Shown in pieces: positions 24,725 through 36,121 of a DNA stretch of 64,000 nucleotides (position 1 is the first letter of the stretch; each line of letters begins with the position of its first letter). Made by a program: the position numbers and the translations under genes. The notes under the pieces were generated by a model. That model was not told the DNA's origin and did not search any database. It saw only the letters and a program-made list of their open reading frames with translations. The DNA lies in assembly GCA_037074705.1 (NCBI GenBank), contig CM073591.1, positions 31,228,587 through 31,292,586 of the forward strand, read 5' to 3'. The DNA is from Zhengitettix transpicula. Lineage: Eukaryota > Arthropoda > Insecta > Orthoptera > Tetrigidae.

Positions 24725-25998
24725 TGTAGTAAGCTCAATTACAAAATGAAACTGAAGAAGGGCCTCTAATAAAGACAGTGATTTATTTTAAAATTCACCA
24801 AATTAAATTTACAGCAACAAAATTTTATATCAATAACAAAAACTATAGAAATCTGAAAAGTTATATAAATCTGGCAAAGTTACAGAAATCTTGCGGTAAA
24901 CGATAGTTACGTAATGGTTTACAGATTAAAGTGTTTTTTTTTCACATACCATTTATTTAGTGCTGCTCTGGTTTGTGCACACGTGATTCATTTTAATTTT
25001 TCTATAGAACACTATTTCACTGACTGATTTTATTCTCTTCTCACTTTTCAACACTTTGGAACATTTTCGGCGCCTTTCTGCTTCGCTGAATTCGTGTTGT
25101 CACGCTTTATTTTTTACAGTGAAGAATCTTTAATACAAAAACTGATGATATCCAGCCCATATTTTACTGAATACGACCATCACAGACTCGGACTACCATG
25201 GTCAGGTCCTCCCAAACACATTCTTCTCTCTTTGAATATATGATTAACTGATTTCTGAGTTTACATTTTAAAGTTTTCTAACTATCACGTCAAGAACTCC
25301 AGTCACAGACACTCTGAATATCTGACTTTTCCTCAGGCTTCCAACCACACACTGTCCAATTTTTTTTGGGTGTAGACAGGCTACGTATAGGGTAATCCGC
25401 ATAGTGGCAACTCCCCTCTTATAGCATAGGAAAGGGATTTGAAAGGGGGATGCGGAAGGGTAGAGGAAGGTAGCTAGGACCCCCGGGCTATGGTTTAAGG
25501 ATCCTACCCGGCATTCGCCTAAAAGAAATGCAGGACAAACCCTAGAAAAACCTGCATCAGGTAGGTCGGGCATTGGGTACTTGTCCCACGCCCTACCGAT
25601 AGCGGGAGAGGAGTTTGCTGTGGGGACGCAGCATTCCCTTCTCCGTACCTCGACCAGTTTAGGAAACAGCTGGCCGACTGTTCCAATGGGAATAGCGGAC
25701 AACTCTTACCGTATGCCCAAGGTCAGTGACCCCGGACCTCTCAGAACAGGCCGAGGTGCCTCGGCTTGTGGGAATCTTAGATCAAAAACGGAGAGGAAAA
25801 GGCATCTCTAAAGGTAGCCCCTTCGTGCTGACTGTCCAAAGTTCTGAGTGTCTTACATAAGCTTTCTCCACAACAATTCGTAGCACCCATTATAGTCTCG
25901 GCATTCTCGCCAAACAATACTGTTCTTTACAATGCTCTGGCCTCAAAGTTACGCCGCCAATAATTAAAGGAGCAATTATTAATTCATTATTCTCTACA
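24725..25998 (-). mobile_element. Candidate solo LTR, split by a family A insertion
   Basis: The block begins TGTAG (24725) and ends CTACA (25994-25998), the TG...CA inverted ends of an LTR, with ATAT directly outside both ends as a possible 4-bp target duplication. Read on the minus strand it has TATAAT followed by a GC-richer leader and AATAAA signals further down. Removing the family A insert leaves about 0.8 kb, a normal LTR length. No internal gag-pol region follows on either side. The evidence is structural only; the ends are short and could match by chance. Confidence 0.4.
25360..25830 (-). mobile_element. Family A retroelement, near full length, with target duplication
   Basis: A 471-bp insert bounded by the direct repeat ACTGTCCAA (25351-25359 and 25831-25839). 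The T run at its left edge is the complement of a 3' poly(A), so it sits on the minus strand. It contains all the recognisable family blocks (ACAGGCTACGTATAGGG, GGCATTCGCCT, CCTGCATCAGGTAGGTCGG, GTGGGGACGCAGCATTCCC). Open frames across it (25268-25702 minus, 25581-25811 plus) do not recur intact in other copies and are not genes. It interrupts the candidate LTR, so it inserted later. Confidence 0.85.
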
Positions 25999-28426
25999 AT
26001 ATATTTATTAGTCATATTATTAACTAGACACTAATAATTTGTAGTCAGTGTGAAATTCATTTTATTTCAATAAATTATTATAGATATAAATTAGTCAGTT
26101 ATTCCTACAGGTACTTATCGGCTTTCGTTGGCCAATTATATGGATATGCGCACTAGCAGTTCGTAAAGCGGTGTTTATTATATTGGGCTACTTGCGATTC
26201 TTGAGATGAGAGGCAGCTTTTCTCGCCTCGCTGCACTTCCGTGAAGTCTGAGGAAGCTTTGTGGCTCGGATGGGTGTCGATGTTTATCGCAACCTTCGCG
26301 AGGCTAATTACGAGCGCGGTTCGATTCCCGACAAAGATAGCCCTTGTTCGTAATTTGTTCGACAGGTACTTGTCCTCGCTGTTGTCGCGCGGTTCGACAC
26401 CTTGACACTTGAATGTGTCCACTTTTCGTCCTTTGTCTGCAAATTAGCGATACGGATCTTCGCCATCCTCGCGACATGTATAGTCTTTGGTTTACGCGAA
26501 GATTCTGCAGCGCGCAGTGCTTTCAGGTGACACAAATTAGAAGTTAGTCTTCCTATTATCTACAAGCAAGGAATCCCGGAAGACATCCTCAGGAATGCAG
26601 CAGCTGTAATCAATCCGACGTTAGCAAAAGCGAAGTAACCTTATTCTAAATTCACGTTTCTCAATTTAAAAGTCAAAGCAATAAGTAAATAGTTTGACAT
26701 TGAATTTATAGGAAACACAGAAAACAAAAAAAAATGTGGATTTGAAAGGAGTAGAATTTCATTCTTTCAGCATATTTATGTTGTTAGAGACATAAAAATA
26801 TTTTTTTCTCTCGAAGCATCTCTACAACGAATCGTAGATGACAGGCCCAACGTATCTACACTCTTAACCCGACTGAAGATAAAGAAGGAAACTGAAATAA
26901 AAATTAATTAATTAATTCCCTTGACATAAATGCGAAAATTCGTCAATTATTGGCAACGTAAATGTTTTCGAGTCTATGTTGTTGAAAATACTTACTAGAC
27001 ATAATAACCGCACTTCCCTTCAGATAAATCATACAATTATTCTGTTAGGAGACCATATGTTAATATCACCAATAGATCGTCGTTTAGATTGAAAGCGGCC
27101 AAAGTGCTTTATGAAAAGAATAATTATTTCGATCTTTAACCATTAAAAATTGAAGCCAGAACACGGTTATATTTCCGCAACTGTGTCCATTTTCCGGTTA
27201 GTTACACCACAATTACAACAACAACAACAAAAAAGGTGGTGGTGGTAAATACGAAGCTTTCACCGGAGTTCAATCAACGTATTTGTTTCTATGATTTTTA
27301 TAAAAAACCAATTGTTACTTGCGACAAAAAAATTAATTTCTTTTGCTCACATGACAATTTACTTGAAAAAAAAAATAAATAAAAGGTCCTGGCTTTTAAG
27401 CCTGAGCTTTCTCATTCCATTTCATTTGGCCGACCAGGTCTGCGTTTGTGCTATGCAAACCAATTGATAAAATTTATCACGCGCTCGCAAAAAGCGCACG
27501 ATAACATGTATTGCTTTTCAAACACAACGACCAAAGGTTATTTCATTTCCCATTGCCTCAATTAAAAATCTGCAAGTAGCTTCTACGCGCAAAACGAAAG
27601 GAGGGAGGGGGGGGGGGAATTTTGCACAACAAAAAAATTACCCGTGGCCTGCCCTGTATTTCTTTCCCGCTAGCGAAATTATAGCCTTGGAATTGCGAAA
27701 ACAAATAAATATTTGTACTGCGTCGGCGGGACGCCGTTGGTGTACATTTTAATAGGTAAACAGTCGGGGCACAATTAATGGGGTTGCAAATTAGATGCGG
27801 CTCAGGAGGAATACTGGAACTGCTAGATTTTACTTGCATGTTCGCCTTATAAGTATTCCTTTTCGTGAAATAGGCTCTAGATACAGCAAGACAGATTTGT
27901 TTCACTTTGACGTCTGACTCAAACTTAACGAACCCAAGGAACAATATCATTTGCGTTTATATAAATAAATAATCTTTCACCGCTGTAACAAACTTAAATC
28001 AAGAATTATTAATTAAAATTGTAGTAACAGTTTGATACCCTTATAAAATAAAATATTAACGAGGCCAGTTTCCATTTTTTATCCATTTAATTTCACCCTT
28101 TATTGCATACTGCAGCATATATGCAACATAACTTTTAGTATCACCCCAGAGTCATCTGTTGGTTTCTAAGAGAGCACATTTGATAGATATGAAACAACAT
28201 TCACTTAAGGAAACGTGAAATTTTTGTCATCCGTGGCCAGGTTAAAACGTGCCTGTCCTAGCTTTCTGCGAGTCAACCCCTGCGGCCAGATTTTTCTACC
28301 CGCCGGTCAACTTCAGAATATTTATTTTCTGCGTATTTTTATGCTTTTTTCGAGAAAGAAAAATTGAAGCGCCATTCTCAGGATATTCTAATTGCACTAC
28401 AATCATATTTATTCAATTAATGTTAA
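25999..28426. other. No gene seen; GC-richer patch 26150-26550
   Basis: The patch at 26150-26550 has a tRNA B-box-like GGTTCGATTCC near 26318 but no complete tRNA fold. A G run is at 27601-27616. The 130-codon minus frame 27558-27950 has a proline run made by that G run and no domain. Confidence 0.5.
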
Positions 28427-28446
28427 TCTTATAAATAAAAAAGAGT

Positions 28447-28525
28447 GTATGTATGTTTGTATGTTTGTTTGTATGTTTGTTTGTATGTTTGTTTGTTTGT
28501 TTGTATGTTTGTATATTTGTATGTT
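28447..28525. repeat. GTAT/GTTT microsatellite at Helitron-like 5' ends
   Basis: Each 5' end in this element (28427, 29873, 31004, 32079) and the one at 23387 is followed by a run of GTATGTTT or GTATGTAT of varying length, longest here. Confidence 0.9.
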
Positions 28526-28539
28526 CGTTATACAAATCT

Positions 28540-29345
28540 ACACCGTTAGAGCAAATTTCACCAAATTTCGTACACGTGTTCTTTACGACCAGGAAACAAA
28601 CACTGTCGGGGTGAGACATGTCTACCACCCCCAGAAGCGGGGGTGCACGGGGGTTGAAATATTTAAACATGCTAAAAAAGCCGATATTTTAGTCGGATAA
28701 TAATTTTTAGGGGTCCAAGATATTGATGGTGTTTCTACCGATGTTTTCTGAATATAATTTTCATCCCCTACACCCTGGGAAAAGGGCACCCTTAGAGTTT
28801 GGGGTGGAGAATACAAATCTATACCGGTGGATCAAATTTCACCAAATTTCGTACACGTGTTCTTTGCGACCAGGAAAACAACACTGTCGGGGTGAGACGC
28901 GCCTACCACCCCCAGAAGCGGGGGTGGACGGGGGTGAAAATATTTGAACATGCTAAAACAGTCGATATTTCAGTCGGATAAATATTTTTAGGGGTCAAAG
29001 GTATTTATAGTCTTTCCACTAATGATATCTGAATATAATTTTCAACCTCTACACCCTGGGGAAAGAGCACCCCTAGCGTTTGGGGTGGAGAGTACAAATA
29101 TACACCGCTGGAGCAAATTTCACCAAATTTCGTACACGTGTTCTTTACGACCAGGAAACAAACACCGTCGGGGTGAGACGCGTCTACCAACCCCAGAAGC
29201 GGGGGTGGACGGGGGTGAAATACTTAAACATGCTAAAACAGCAGGTATTAGATTTGGATAAATATTTTCGGGGTCAAAGATATTGATTGTGTTTCTACCG
29301 ATGTTATCTGAATATAATATTCATCTCCTACGCCCTGGGAAAAGG
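28540..29345. repeat. Three tandem ~281-bp monomers
   Basis: The word TTCGTACACGTG recurs at 28567, 28848 and 29129, exactly 281 bp apart each time. Each monomer has ACAAATCTACACCG-like, CTGTCGGGGTGAGAC, a CCACCCCC/GGGGGTGG hairpin, ATTTAAACATGCTAAAA and a CACCCTGGGGAAAGAGCACC block. Further pairs lie at 29978/30259, 31112/31393 and 32199/32500 (301 bp in the last because of an added G-rich insert). Confidence 0.93.
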
Positions 29346-29872
29346 ACACCCTTAGGGTTTGGGGTGGAGTTGCTTTACAGAAAAATAACGCGAATACAAC
29401 CGAGTTTGGAGTCAAATCGAAGGTTATGGATGTCAGTGAGTTTACTTCGGATAAATATTTTTAATTGCCCATTTAACCCGAAAGGGTGGGGGTTGGAAGG
29501 GAAGATAAATAGTCAGTTCTTGCGCGTTCTTGGAGGAGAATTACGTGAATACTATTTCAACGGGTGTTGTTGAAAATATAAATCCCTTTAGACATTAGTG
29601 GTGAGCTTGCTTAGGGCTGGGGGTGAGAATTGTCTAATATTCTAAAACTGCCAAAATGTTATGTGTTTATGGGTAAACTAGATTGATAGTGTTTCTACCA
29701 ATGTGATAGGAGTAAAAATTCAACCCTTTCCACCACGGGAAAGTAGCAGATTTAGGGGTGGTGTTGTTCATACTATTTTAATCGATGTTGTTTCCATTAA
29801 TAACGACGTTTAGTCAAAAATAAAAGTGTTTCAGAACCGTTGCTTTTTATACTCTTTTAAAAAGCTTTTATA

Positions 29873-32078
29873 TCTTATAAATAAAAAAGAGTGTATGTAT
29901 GTTTGTTTGTATGTTTTTTTTTTATATTTGTATGTTAGTTATACAAATCTACACCGGTAGAGCAAATTTCACCAAATTTCGTACACGTGTTCTTTACGAC
30001 CAGGAAACAAACACTGTCGGGGCGAGACATGTCTACCACCCCCAGAAGCGGGGTTGCACGGTGGTTGAAATATTTAAACATGCTAAAACAGCCGATATTT
30101 TAGTCGGATAAAAATTTTTAGGGGTCCAAGATATTGATGGTGTTTCTACAGATGTTTTCTGAATATAATTCTCATCCTTTACACCCTGGGGAAAGAGCAC
30201 CCCTAGCGTTTGGGGTGGAGAGTACAAATATACACCGCTGGAGCAAATTTCACCACATTTCGTACACGGGTTCTTTGCGACCAGAAAAACAACACTGTCG
30301 GAGTGAGACGCGCCTACCACCCCCAGAAGCGGGGGTGGACGGGGGTTGAAATACTTAAACATGCTAAAACAGCAGGTATTAGATTTGGATAAATATTTTC
30401 GGGGTCAAAGATATTGATTGTGTTTCTACCGATGTTATCTGAATATAATATTCATCTCCTACGCCCTGGGAAAAGGACACCCTTAGGGTTTGGGGTGGAG
30501 TTGCTTTACAGAAAAATAACGCGAATACAACCGAGTTTGGAGTCAAATCGAAGGTTATGGATGTCAGTGAGTTTACTTCGGATAAATATTTTTAATTGCC
30601 CATTTAACCCGAAAGGGTGGGTGTTGGAAGGGAAGATAAATAATCAGTTCTTGCGCGTTCTTGGAGGAGAAATACGTGAATAGTATTTCAACAGATGTTG
30701 TTATAAAGATAAATCCCTTTAGACATTAGTGGTGAGCTTGGTTAGGGCTGGGGGTGAGAATTGTCTATTATTCTAAAACTGCCAAAATGTTATGTGTTTA
30801 TGGGTAAACTAGATTGATAGTGTTTCTACCGATGTGATATGAGTAAAAATTCAACCCTTTCCACCACGGGAAAGTAGCAGATTTAGGGGTGGTGTTGTTC
30901 ATACTATTTTAATCGATGTTGTTTCCATTAATAACGACGTTTAGTCAAAAATAAAAGTGTTTCAGAACCATTGCTTTTTATACTCTTTTAAAAAGCTTTT
31001 ATATCTTATAAATAAAAAAGAGTGTATGTATGTTTGTTTGTATGTTTTTTTTTTTTTATATTTGTATGTTAGTTATACAAATCTACACCGGTAGAGCAAA
31101 TTTCACCAAATTTCGTACACGTGTTCTTTACGACCAGGAAACAAACACTGTCGGGGTGAGACATGTCTACCACCCCCAGAAGCGGGGTTGCACGGTGGTT
31201 GAAATATTTAAACATGCTAAAACAGCCGATATTTTAGTCGGATAATAATTTTTAGGGGTCCAAGATATTGATGGTGTTTCTACAGATGTTTTCTGAATAT
31301 AATTCTCATCCTTTACACCCTGGGGAAAGAGCACCCCTAGCGTTTGGGGTGGAGAGTACAAATATACACCGCTGGAGCAAATTTCACCACATTTCGTACA
31401 CGGGTTCTTTGCGACCAGGAAAACAACACTGTCGGGGTGAGACGCGTCTACCAACCCTAGAAGCGGGGGTGGACGGGGGTTGAAATACTTAAACATGCTG
31501 AAACTGCAGGTATTAGATTTGGATAAATATTTTCGGGGTCAAAGATATTGATTGTGTTTCTACCGATGTTATCTGAATATAATATTCATCTCCTACGCCC
31601 TGGGAAAAGGACACCCTTAGGGTTTGGGGTGGAGTTGCTTTACAGAAAAATAACGCGAATACAACCGAGTTTGGAGTCAAATCGAAGGTTATGGATGTCA
31701 GTGAGTTTACTTCGGATAAATATTTTTAATTGCCCATTTAACCCGAAAGGGTGGGTGTTGGAAGGGAAGATAAATAGTCAGTTCTTGCGCGTTCTTGGAG
31801 GAGAAATACGTGAATAGTATTTCAACAGATGTTGTTATAAAGATAAATCCCTTGAGACATTACTGGTGAGCTTGGTTAGGGCTGGGGGTGAGAATTGTCT
31901 ATTATTCTAAAACTGCCAAAATGTTATGTGTTTATGGGTAAACTAGATTTATAGTGTGTCTACCGATGTGATATGAGTAAAAATTCAACCCTTTCCACCA
32001 CGGGAAAGTAGCAGATTAAGGGGTGGTGTTGTTCATACTATTTTAACCGATGTTGTTTCCATTAATAACGACGTTTAA
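29873..32078. repeat. Two higher-order repeat units of about 1.1 kb
   Basis: The unit 29873-31003 is followed by 31004-32078. Both hold two 281-bp monomers, then a more diverged part with GGAGTTGCTTTACAGAAAAA, ACCCGAAAGGGTGGGTG and TTAATAACGACGTTTA. They are nearly identical by eye, pointing to recent duplication. The first unit, 28427-29872, has one extra monomer. Confidence 0.9.
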
Positions 32079-32259
32079 TTTTATAAATAAAAATGAGTGT
32101 ATGTATGTATGTATGTTTGTATGTTTGTATATTTGTATGTTTGTATATTTGTATGTTCGTTATACAAATCTACACCGCTGGAGAAAATTTCACCAAATTT
32201 CGTACACGTGTTCTTTGCGACCAGGAAACAAACACTGTCGGGGTGAGACGCGTCTACCA

Positions 32260-32310
32260 CCCCCAGAAGCGGGGGTGGGCGGGGGTGGACGGGGGTGGAC
32301 GGGGGTGGAA
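32260..32310 (+). other. Possible G-quadruplex and hairpin
   Basis: CCACCCCC-AGAAGC-GGGGGTGG forms a stem, and the G side is extended here by three more GGGGGTGG-type blocks, giving at least four runs of five G. Only this copy has the extension, which also explains the 301-bp spacing. Confidence 0.6.
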
Positions 32311-33004
32311 ATATTTAAACATGCTAAAACAGTCGATATTTCAGTCGGACAAATATGTTTAGGGGTCAAAGATATTTATAGTGTTTCCACTGATGATATC
32401 TGAATATAATTTTCAACCTCTACACCCTGGGGAAAGAGCACCCCTAGCGTTTGGGGTGGAGAATACAAATCTATACCGGTGGATCAAATTTCACCAAATT
32501 TCGTACACGTGTTCTTTGCGACCAGGAAACAAACACTGTCGGGGTGAGACGCGTCTACCACCTCCAGAATCGGGGGCGGACGGGGGTTGAAATATTTAAA
32601 CATGCTAAAACAGTCGATATTTCAGTCGGATAAATATTTTTAGGGGTCACAGATATTGATAGTGTTTCTACCGACTGTTGGGGTGAGACGCGTCTACCAT
32701 CCCCAGAAGCGGGTCGGGATTATCAGTAGAGCATTTTTAGGTGTTGGGTGGAGGAAAGCTGCAATAAAATAACGCGAATACAACCGAGATTGGAGTAAAA
32801 TCCAAGGTTATGGATGTTGTCCAGTTCAATTATAGCATCAAATTTCCCATTTAGCCCCGAGAGGCGGGAGTGGATGGGATGGAAATTTTCTAACATATTA
32901 AATCATCGATATTAGCGTGGAATAAATAAATGCCGGGACCATTGACGTTGATAGTATTTCTACCGATGTTGTTTGTAGGCATGATAGGGGTGGGGCTGGA
33001 GGGG

Positions 33005-33628
33005 ATTTCCTTGAAAACAACGGGAAAACAACCGAGATTCGAGTCAAATCGAAGGTAATGGATGTCCCTGAATTTATTTATGACAATCTGGACAACGCGC
33101 GGGTATCGGCTGGGTTGGGATGAGTTGACCGGCTGTGTTTTGCGTCGATTAAATATATTTCGGGATGAATTACATGAATAAAATTTCCCTACATGTTCTC
33201 TGTGTATAATTTCAACCCCTTTCGGACTCATAAGGGTGTACATTTAAGGATGGGCGTGAAGTAGCATTACATAAAAAGAAACCAGAAACTATCGGGATTG
33301 TCACTGAGTTTAATTAATTTCCTTAAAAATAACGGGAAAACAACCGAGATTCGAGTCAAATCGAAGGTAATGGATGTCCCTGAATTTATTTATGACAATC
33401 TGGACAACGCGCGGGTATCGGCTGGGTTGGGATGAGTTGACCGGCTGTTTTTTGCGTCGATTAAATATATTTCGGGATGAATTAGATTAATAAAATTTCC
33501 CTACATGTTCTCTGTGAATAATTTCAACCCCTTTCGGACTCATAAGGGTGCACCCTTAAGGGTGGGCGTGAAGTAGCATTACATAAAAAGAAACCAGAAA
33601 CTATCGGGATTGTCACTGATTTTAATTA
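33005..33628. repeat. 312-bp tandem duplication
   Basis: CGGGAAAACAACCGAGATTC recurs at 33021 and 33333 and all the sequence between follows in the same order (GACAACGCGCGGGTATCGGC, ACATGTTCTCTGTG, GGGCGTGAAGTAGCATTACA). The copies differ at only a few sites. It lies in the 3' part of the Helitron-like element. Confidence 0.92.
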
Positions 33629-34207
33629 TGACATTAAACTTGACCGTTTAAGTCCCCGAAGCGGGAGTGGTCGGGGGTGAAAAATTTCAAACATGTTAAA
33701 CGGTCGATAATTATTTCCTGGGGTTAATTACTTTGAAAGTATTTATACCGATGTTGTTTGTGTATAATTTAACCCCTGTGAGGGGAGCAAGCTTAGGGGT
33801 GGGGTGGAGGTACGTTAAATAAAATCCCGCAAAAACAATCGAGATTCGAATCAATTCAGAGACTATGAATGTCGCTGAATCTAATTGTGACAACCTGGGA
33901 AACGCGACGGGTTTGGGAGGTGTTGGGCGGGGGAATAAATTTTCAGACAATGTAATCGGCCGATTTTTGCGTGGAATACATTGTTTTTCATTATCGCATA
34001 TTTGTGGGGGTGGTCATCTTCTAACATGTAAAAACTGGCGATATATTTAGTCAATGACTTCATCCCCCTTCGTCATGGGAGATGAGCACATTTAGGGATA
34101 GGGTTCGAGGAGCTTTACATAAAAATAGCGCAAAAGTAACCAAAATTGGAGTCTTATGGATGGTTATAGATAAATGACATCTCGGGCAACGCCGGGCACC
34201 CAGCTAG

Positions 34208-34950
34208 TTATTAATAAATCACACCTAATTAATTTATGTTGCATATGTCCAACAACTTGAGGCATAATTACTTCGGTAATATTTGATATTTTTTTAAAAA
34301 TTATCTTATTGTATTTAGAAAAATACATGTTAAAAATTTAGTAAACATATATGAAAGATTTTATTGTCAGCTATATATTTTTTTAACTTCCAATATTCAT
34401 TTTGACGTTAACACTCAAACCAACGTGACTGATTTTATGAAGGAGCTGAAGTGAATATTAAATACCTTCAAAAGTGGTCAAATCAATTTTTTTATCAGTT
34501 TCTATTATTTTTACCTGAAATAATATATTAGTTATTTCACTATAACGGTGTAGACAATAAATGATAATTTTTTTAGTATACTGATATATGAAACTCCTTC
34601 CTACTCATCATTAAATAATTATCCGTCGACATGGGAAGCAACTTGGATGGCCCGCAGGCAAGTGCGTTCATCACAAGTATCTGCTCTCTTTTTGGGTGGG
34701 AACTTTCCTTGCAGTAGGTGATTTCAATTAACGTGGAAAGGTAAACGAGTATTATTTGCCTTGTGGTGGTTGATGTCGTTCGCCCGGCTGTAGTAAGAAG
34801 GAAATCAAATTTTGTAGAATTACGGTGCTAGCTTGCATTGTTGAAGTTTATTTTTCGTTCTCCACCGTCCCCGCTGAAACTTGTTTCAGGGTTCAAAAGG
34901 TTTGCTGAAGTCCGAGGGTGCCTACCACCTGAGTTAGGTCACGATTCGAT
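34208..34950. other. No gene seen
   Basis: AT-rich flank of the Helitron-like element, without repeats or coding signal. Confidence 0.55.
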
Positions 34951-34959
34951 GTGAGATAA

Positions 34960-35190
34960 AGCGGACGTGAGAGCTTGCATTGCAACATGGCAGGCCGGTG
35001 CTGAATGAAAGTCGTGATTGGGGCGCTGCTGCCGCCGCGGGCGTCGCCGTCGCCCGAGGCTCAACAGTTGACGAGCGCAGCGCGTGGCGGGCCCCCGAGC
35101 TGTGACGTCACATCCGTCCCCGCGGGCGGCGATCGCTCTCCGTCTTACATACTCCGCACTTACCTCGCCCACGGATCTTTTCCCATTATT
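34960..35190. promoter_or_regulatory. CpG-rich block with a CRE site
   Basis: This is the most GC- and CpG-dense stretch in the window (GCTGCCGCCGCGGGCGTCGC around 35026). It has a perfect cAMP-response-type palindrome TGACGTCA (35103-35110) and is not repeated. Such islands often mark insect promoters or first exons. Overlapping short frames exist on both strands but none is convincing. There is no TATA box at a standard place that I can see. Confidence 0.35.
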
Positions 35191-36110
35191 TCCCAATAAT
35201 TTCAGTTTTTTTCCCCCATATCTTTTGAAAATCTTCACCATCTCAGAAATGCTGGCCGTCCGGTTTTATATCATGTAGTTAGCACAGCGGGCCACGAGAT
35301 ACTTGTTGTTGTTTTTGGATTTTTTTTTTGCGTGATTAACGAAAGATAGGATGTTATGAAACGTCCCATGCGATATTTTCAACAACAACCTCAGAATTGT
35401 CAGCATTTGTATATGTTAGACTCCTTCCTTCGATACAAAAAACAGAAAGTTTCTTAATTTTAATAAACATTGTAGCGTCAAATAAGTTTGATGTAGCATC
35501 AAGTTTTAAACATATTCTTCCGAGGGTTGATGCCAAATTTGGTCTCAAAATGGCTAATTTTGTTTTTGATTTTTAAATATCGTTTGCTATGAATCAAAAT
35601 ACAGTAGTGAGAAAAATTCTCCAAATGTTGCTTCAGTCGGAATAAATTTTTTAATTCATTAATCTGTCCTGTTTTCAAATTGTTAATATAACAAAGTGTT
35701 ATTGCAGTTATTTTTGTACATTATTGTTCTACGTATAATGAAAAAATCATTAAAAATTGAAACGAGAAACCAATTTCATAACAAATCATTATTTTTTCCG
35801 CCGATCGATCTTGCGTCTATAAAATTTTGGCCTTCGAATGCGATTGTGTCACAGTGTCCTTTTGAAATGCAGAACAAACATTAGTAAATTAATAACCGGT
35901 TATGCCCTTGCCGATCAAATTATACAATATGAAGAGTAATAGACTCGGTAAATTTCAAATACGAAAAAAGTATGGCAGATGAAAACTTATTTGTGGATGA
36001 GGTTTCTAGTGAGGCGTCAAGACAATCCGACGACGCCTTTATGTCATCATGGTACTCAAGAGTCTCAACGACAACAACGTGCACGCCAAAGCGAGTGGCA
36101 AGTCTCGGGT
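35191..36110. other. No gene seen
   Basis: AT-rich, with no repeat family or coding motif. Confidence 0.55.
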
Positions 36111-36121
36111 ATATGCCACGT

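Larger units (their letters stand above)
28427..34207 (+). mobile_element. 5.78-kb Helitron-like element made of nested tandem repeats
   Basis: It starts TCTTATAAATAAAAAAGAG after A (28426) and ends CACCCAGCTAG before T (34208). A hairpin CTCGG-GCAACG-CCGGG (34181-34196) lies 11 nt before the end, as in Helitrons. No Rep, helicase or other domain is encoded; all frames inside (for example 30033-30362 and 31167-31496) are copies of the same repeat read through. The 5' start recurs at 29873, 31004 and, altered, at 32079, giving units of 1446, 1131 and 1075 bp and a last part that alone reaches the 3' end. Within units, ~281-bp monomers repeat. It shares ends and interior with the 23387 element. 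It is presumably non-autonomous. Confidence 0.72.

Noticed and set aside
25268..25811. Overlapping 144- and 76-codon frames with similar frames at 40017 and 42416
   Set aside because: All lie in family A copies; frames break at different places in each copy and no domain is seen.
26255..26340. tRNA-like: B box GGTTCGATTCC and CTTTGT/ACAAAG outer pairing
   Set aside because: T-stem pairs fail and no D or anticodon arm can be formed, so at best a relic or chance.
28622..32633. Series of similar proteins of 60-117 codons
   Set aside because: Frames recur only because the underlying 281-bp and 1.1-kb DNA units recur; no start context, and both strands are open equally.
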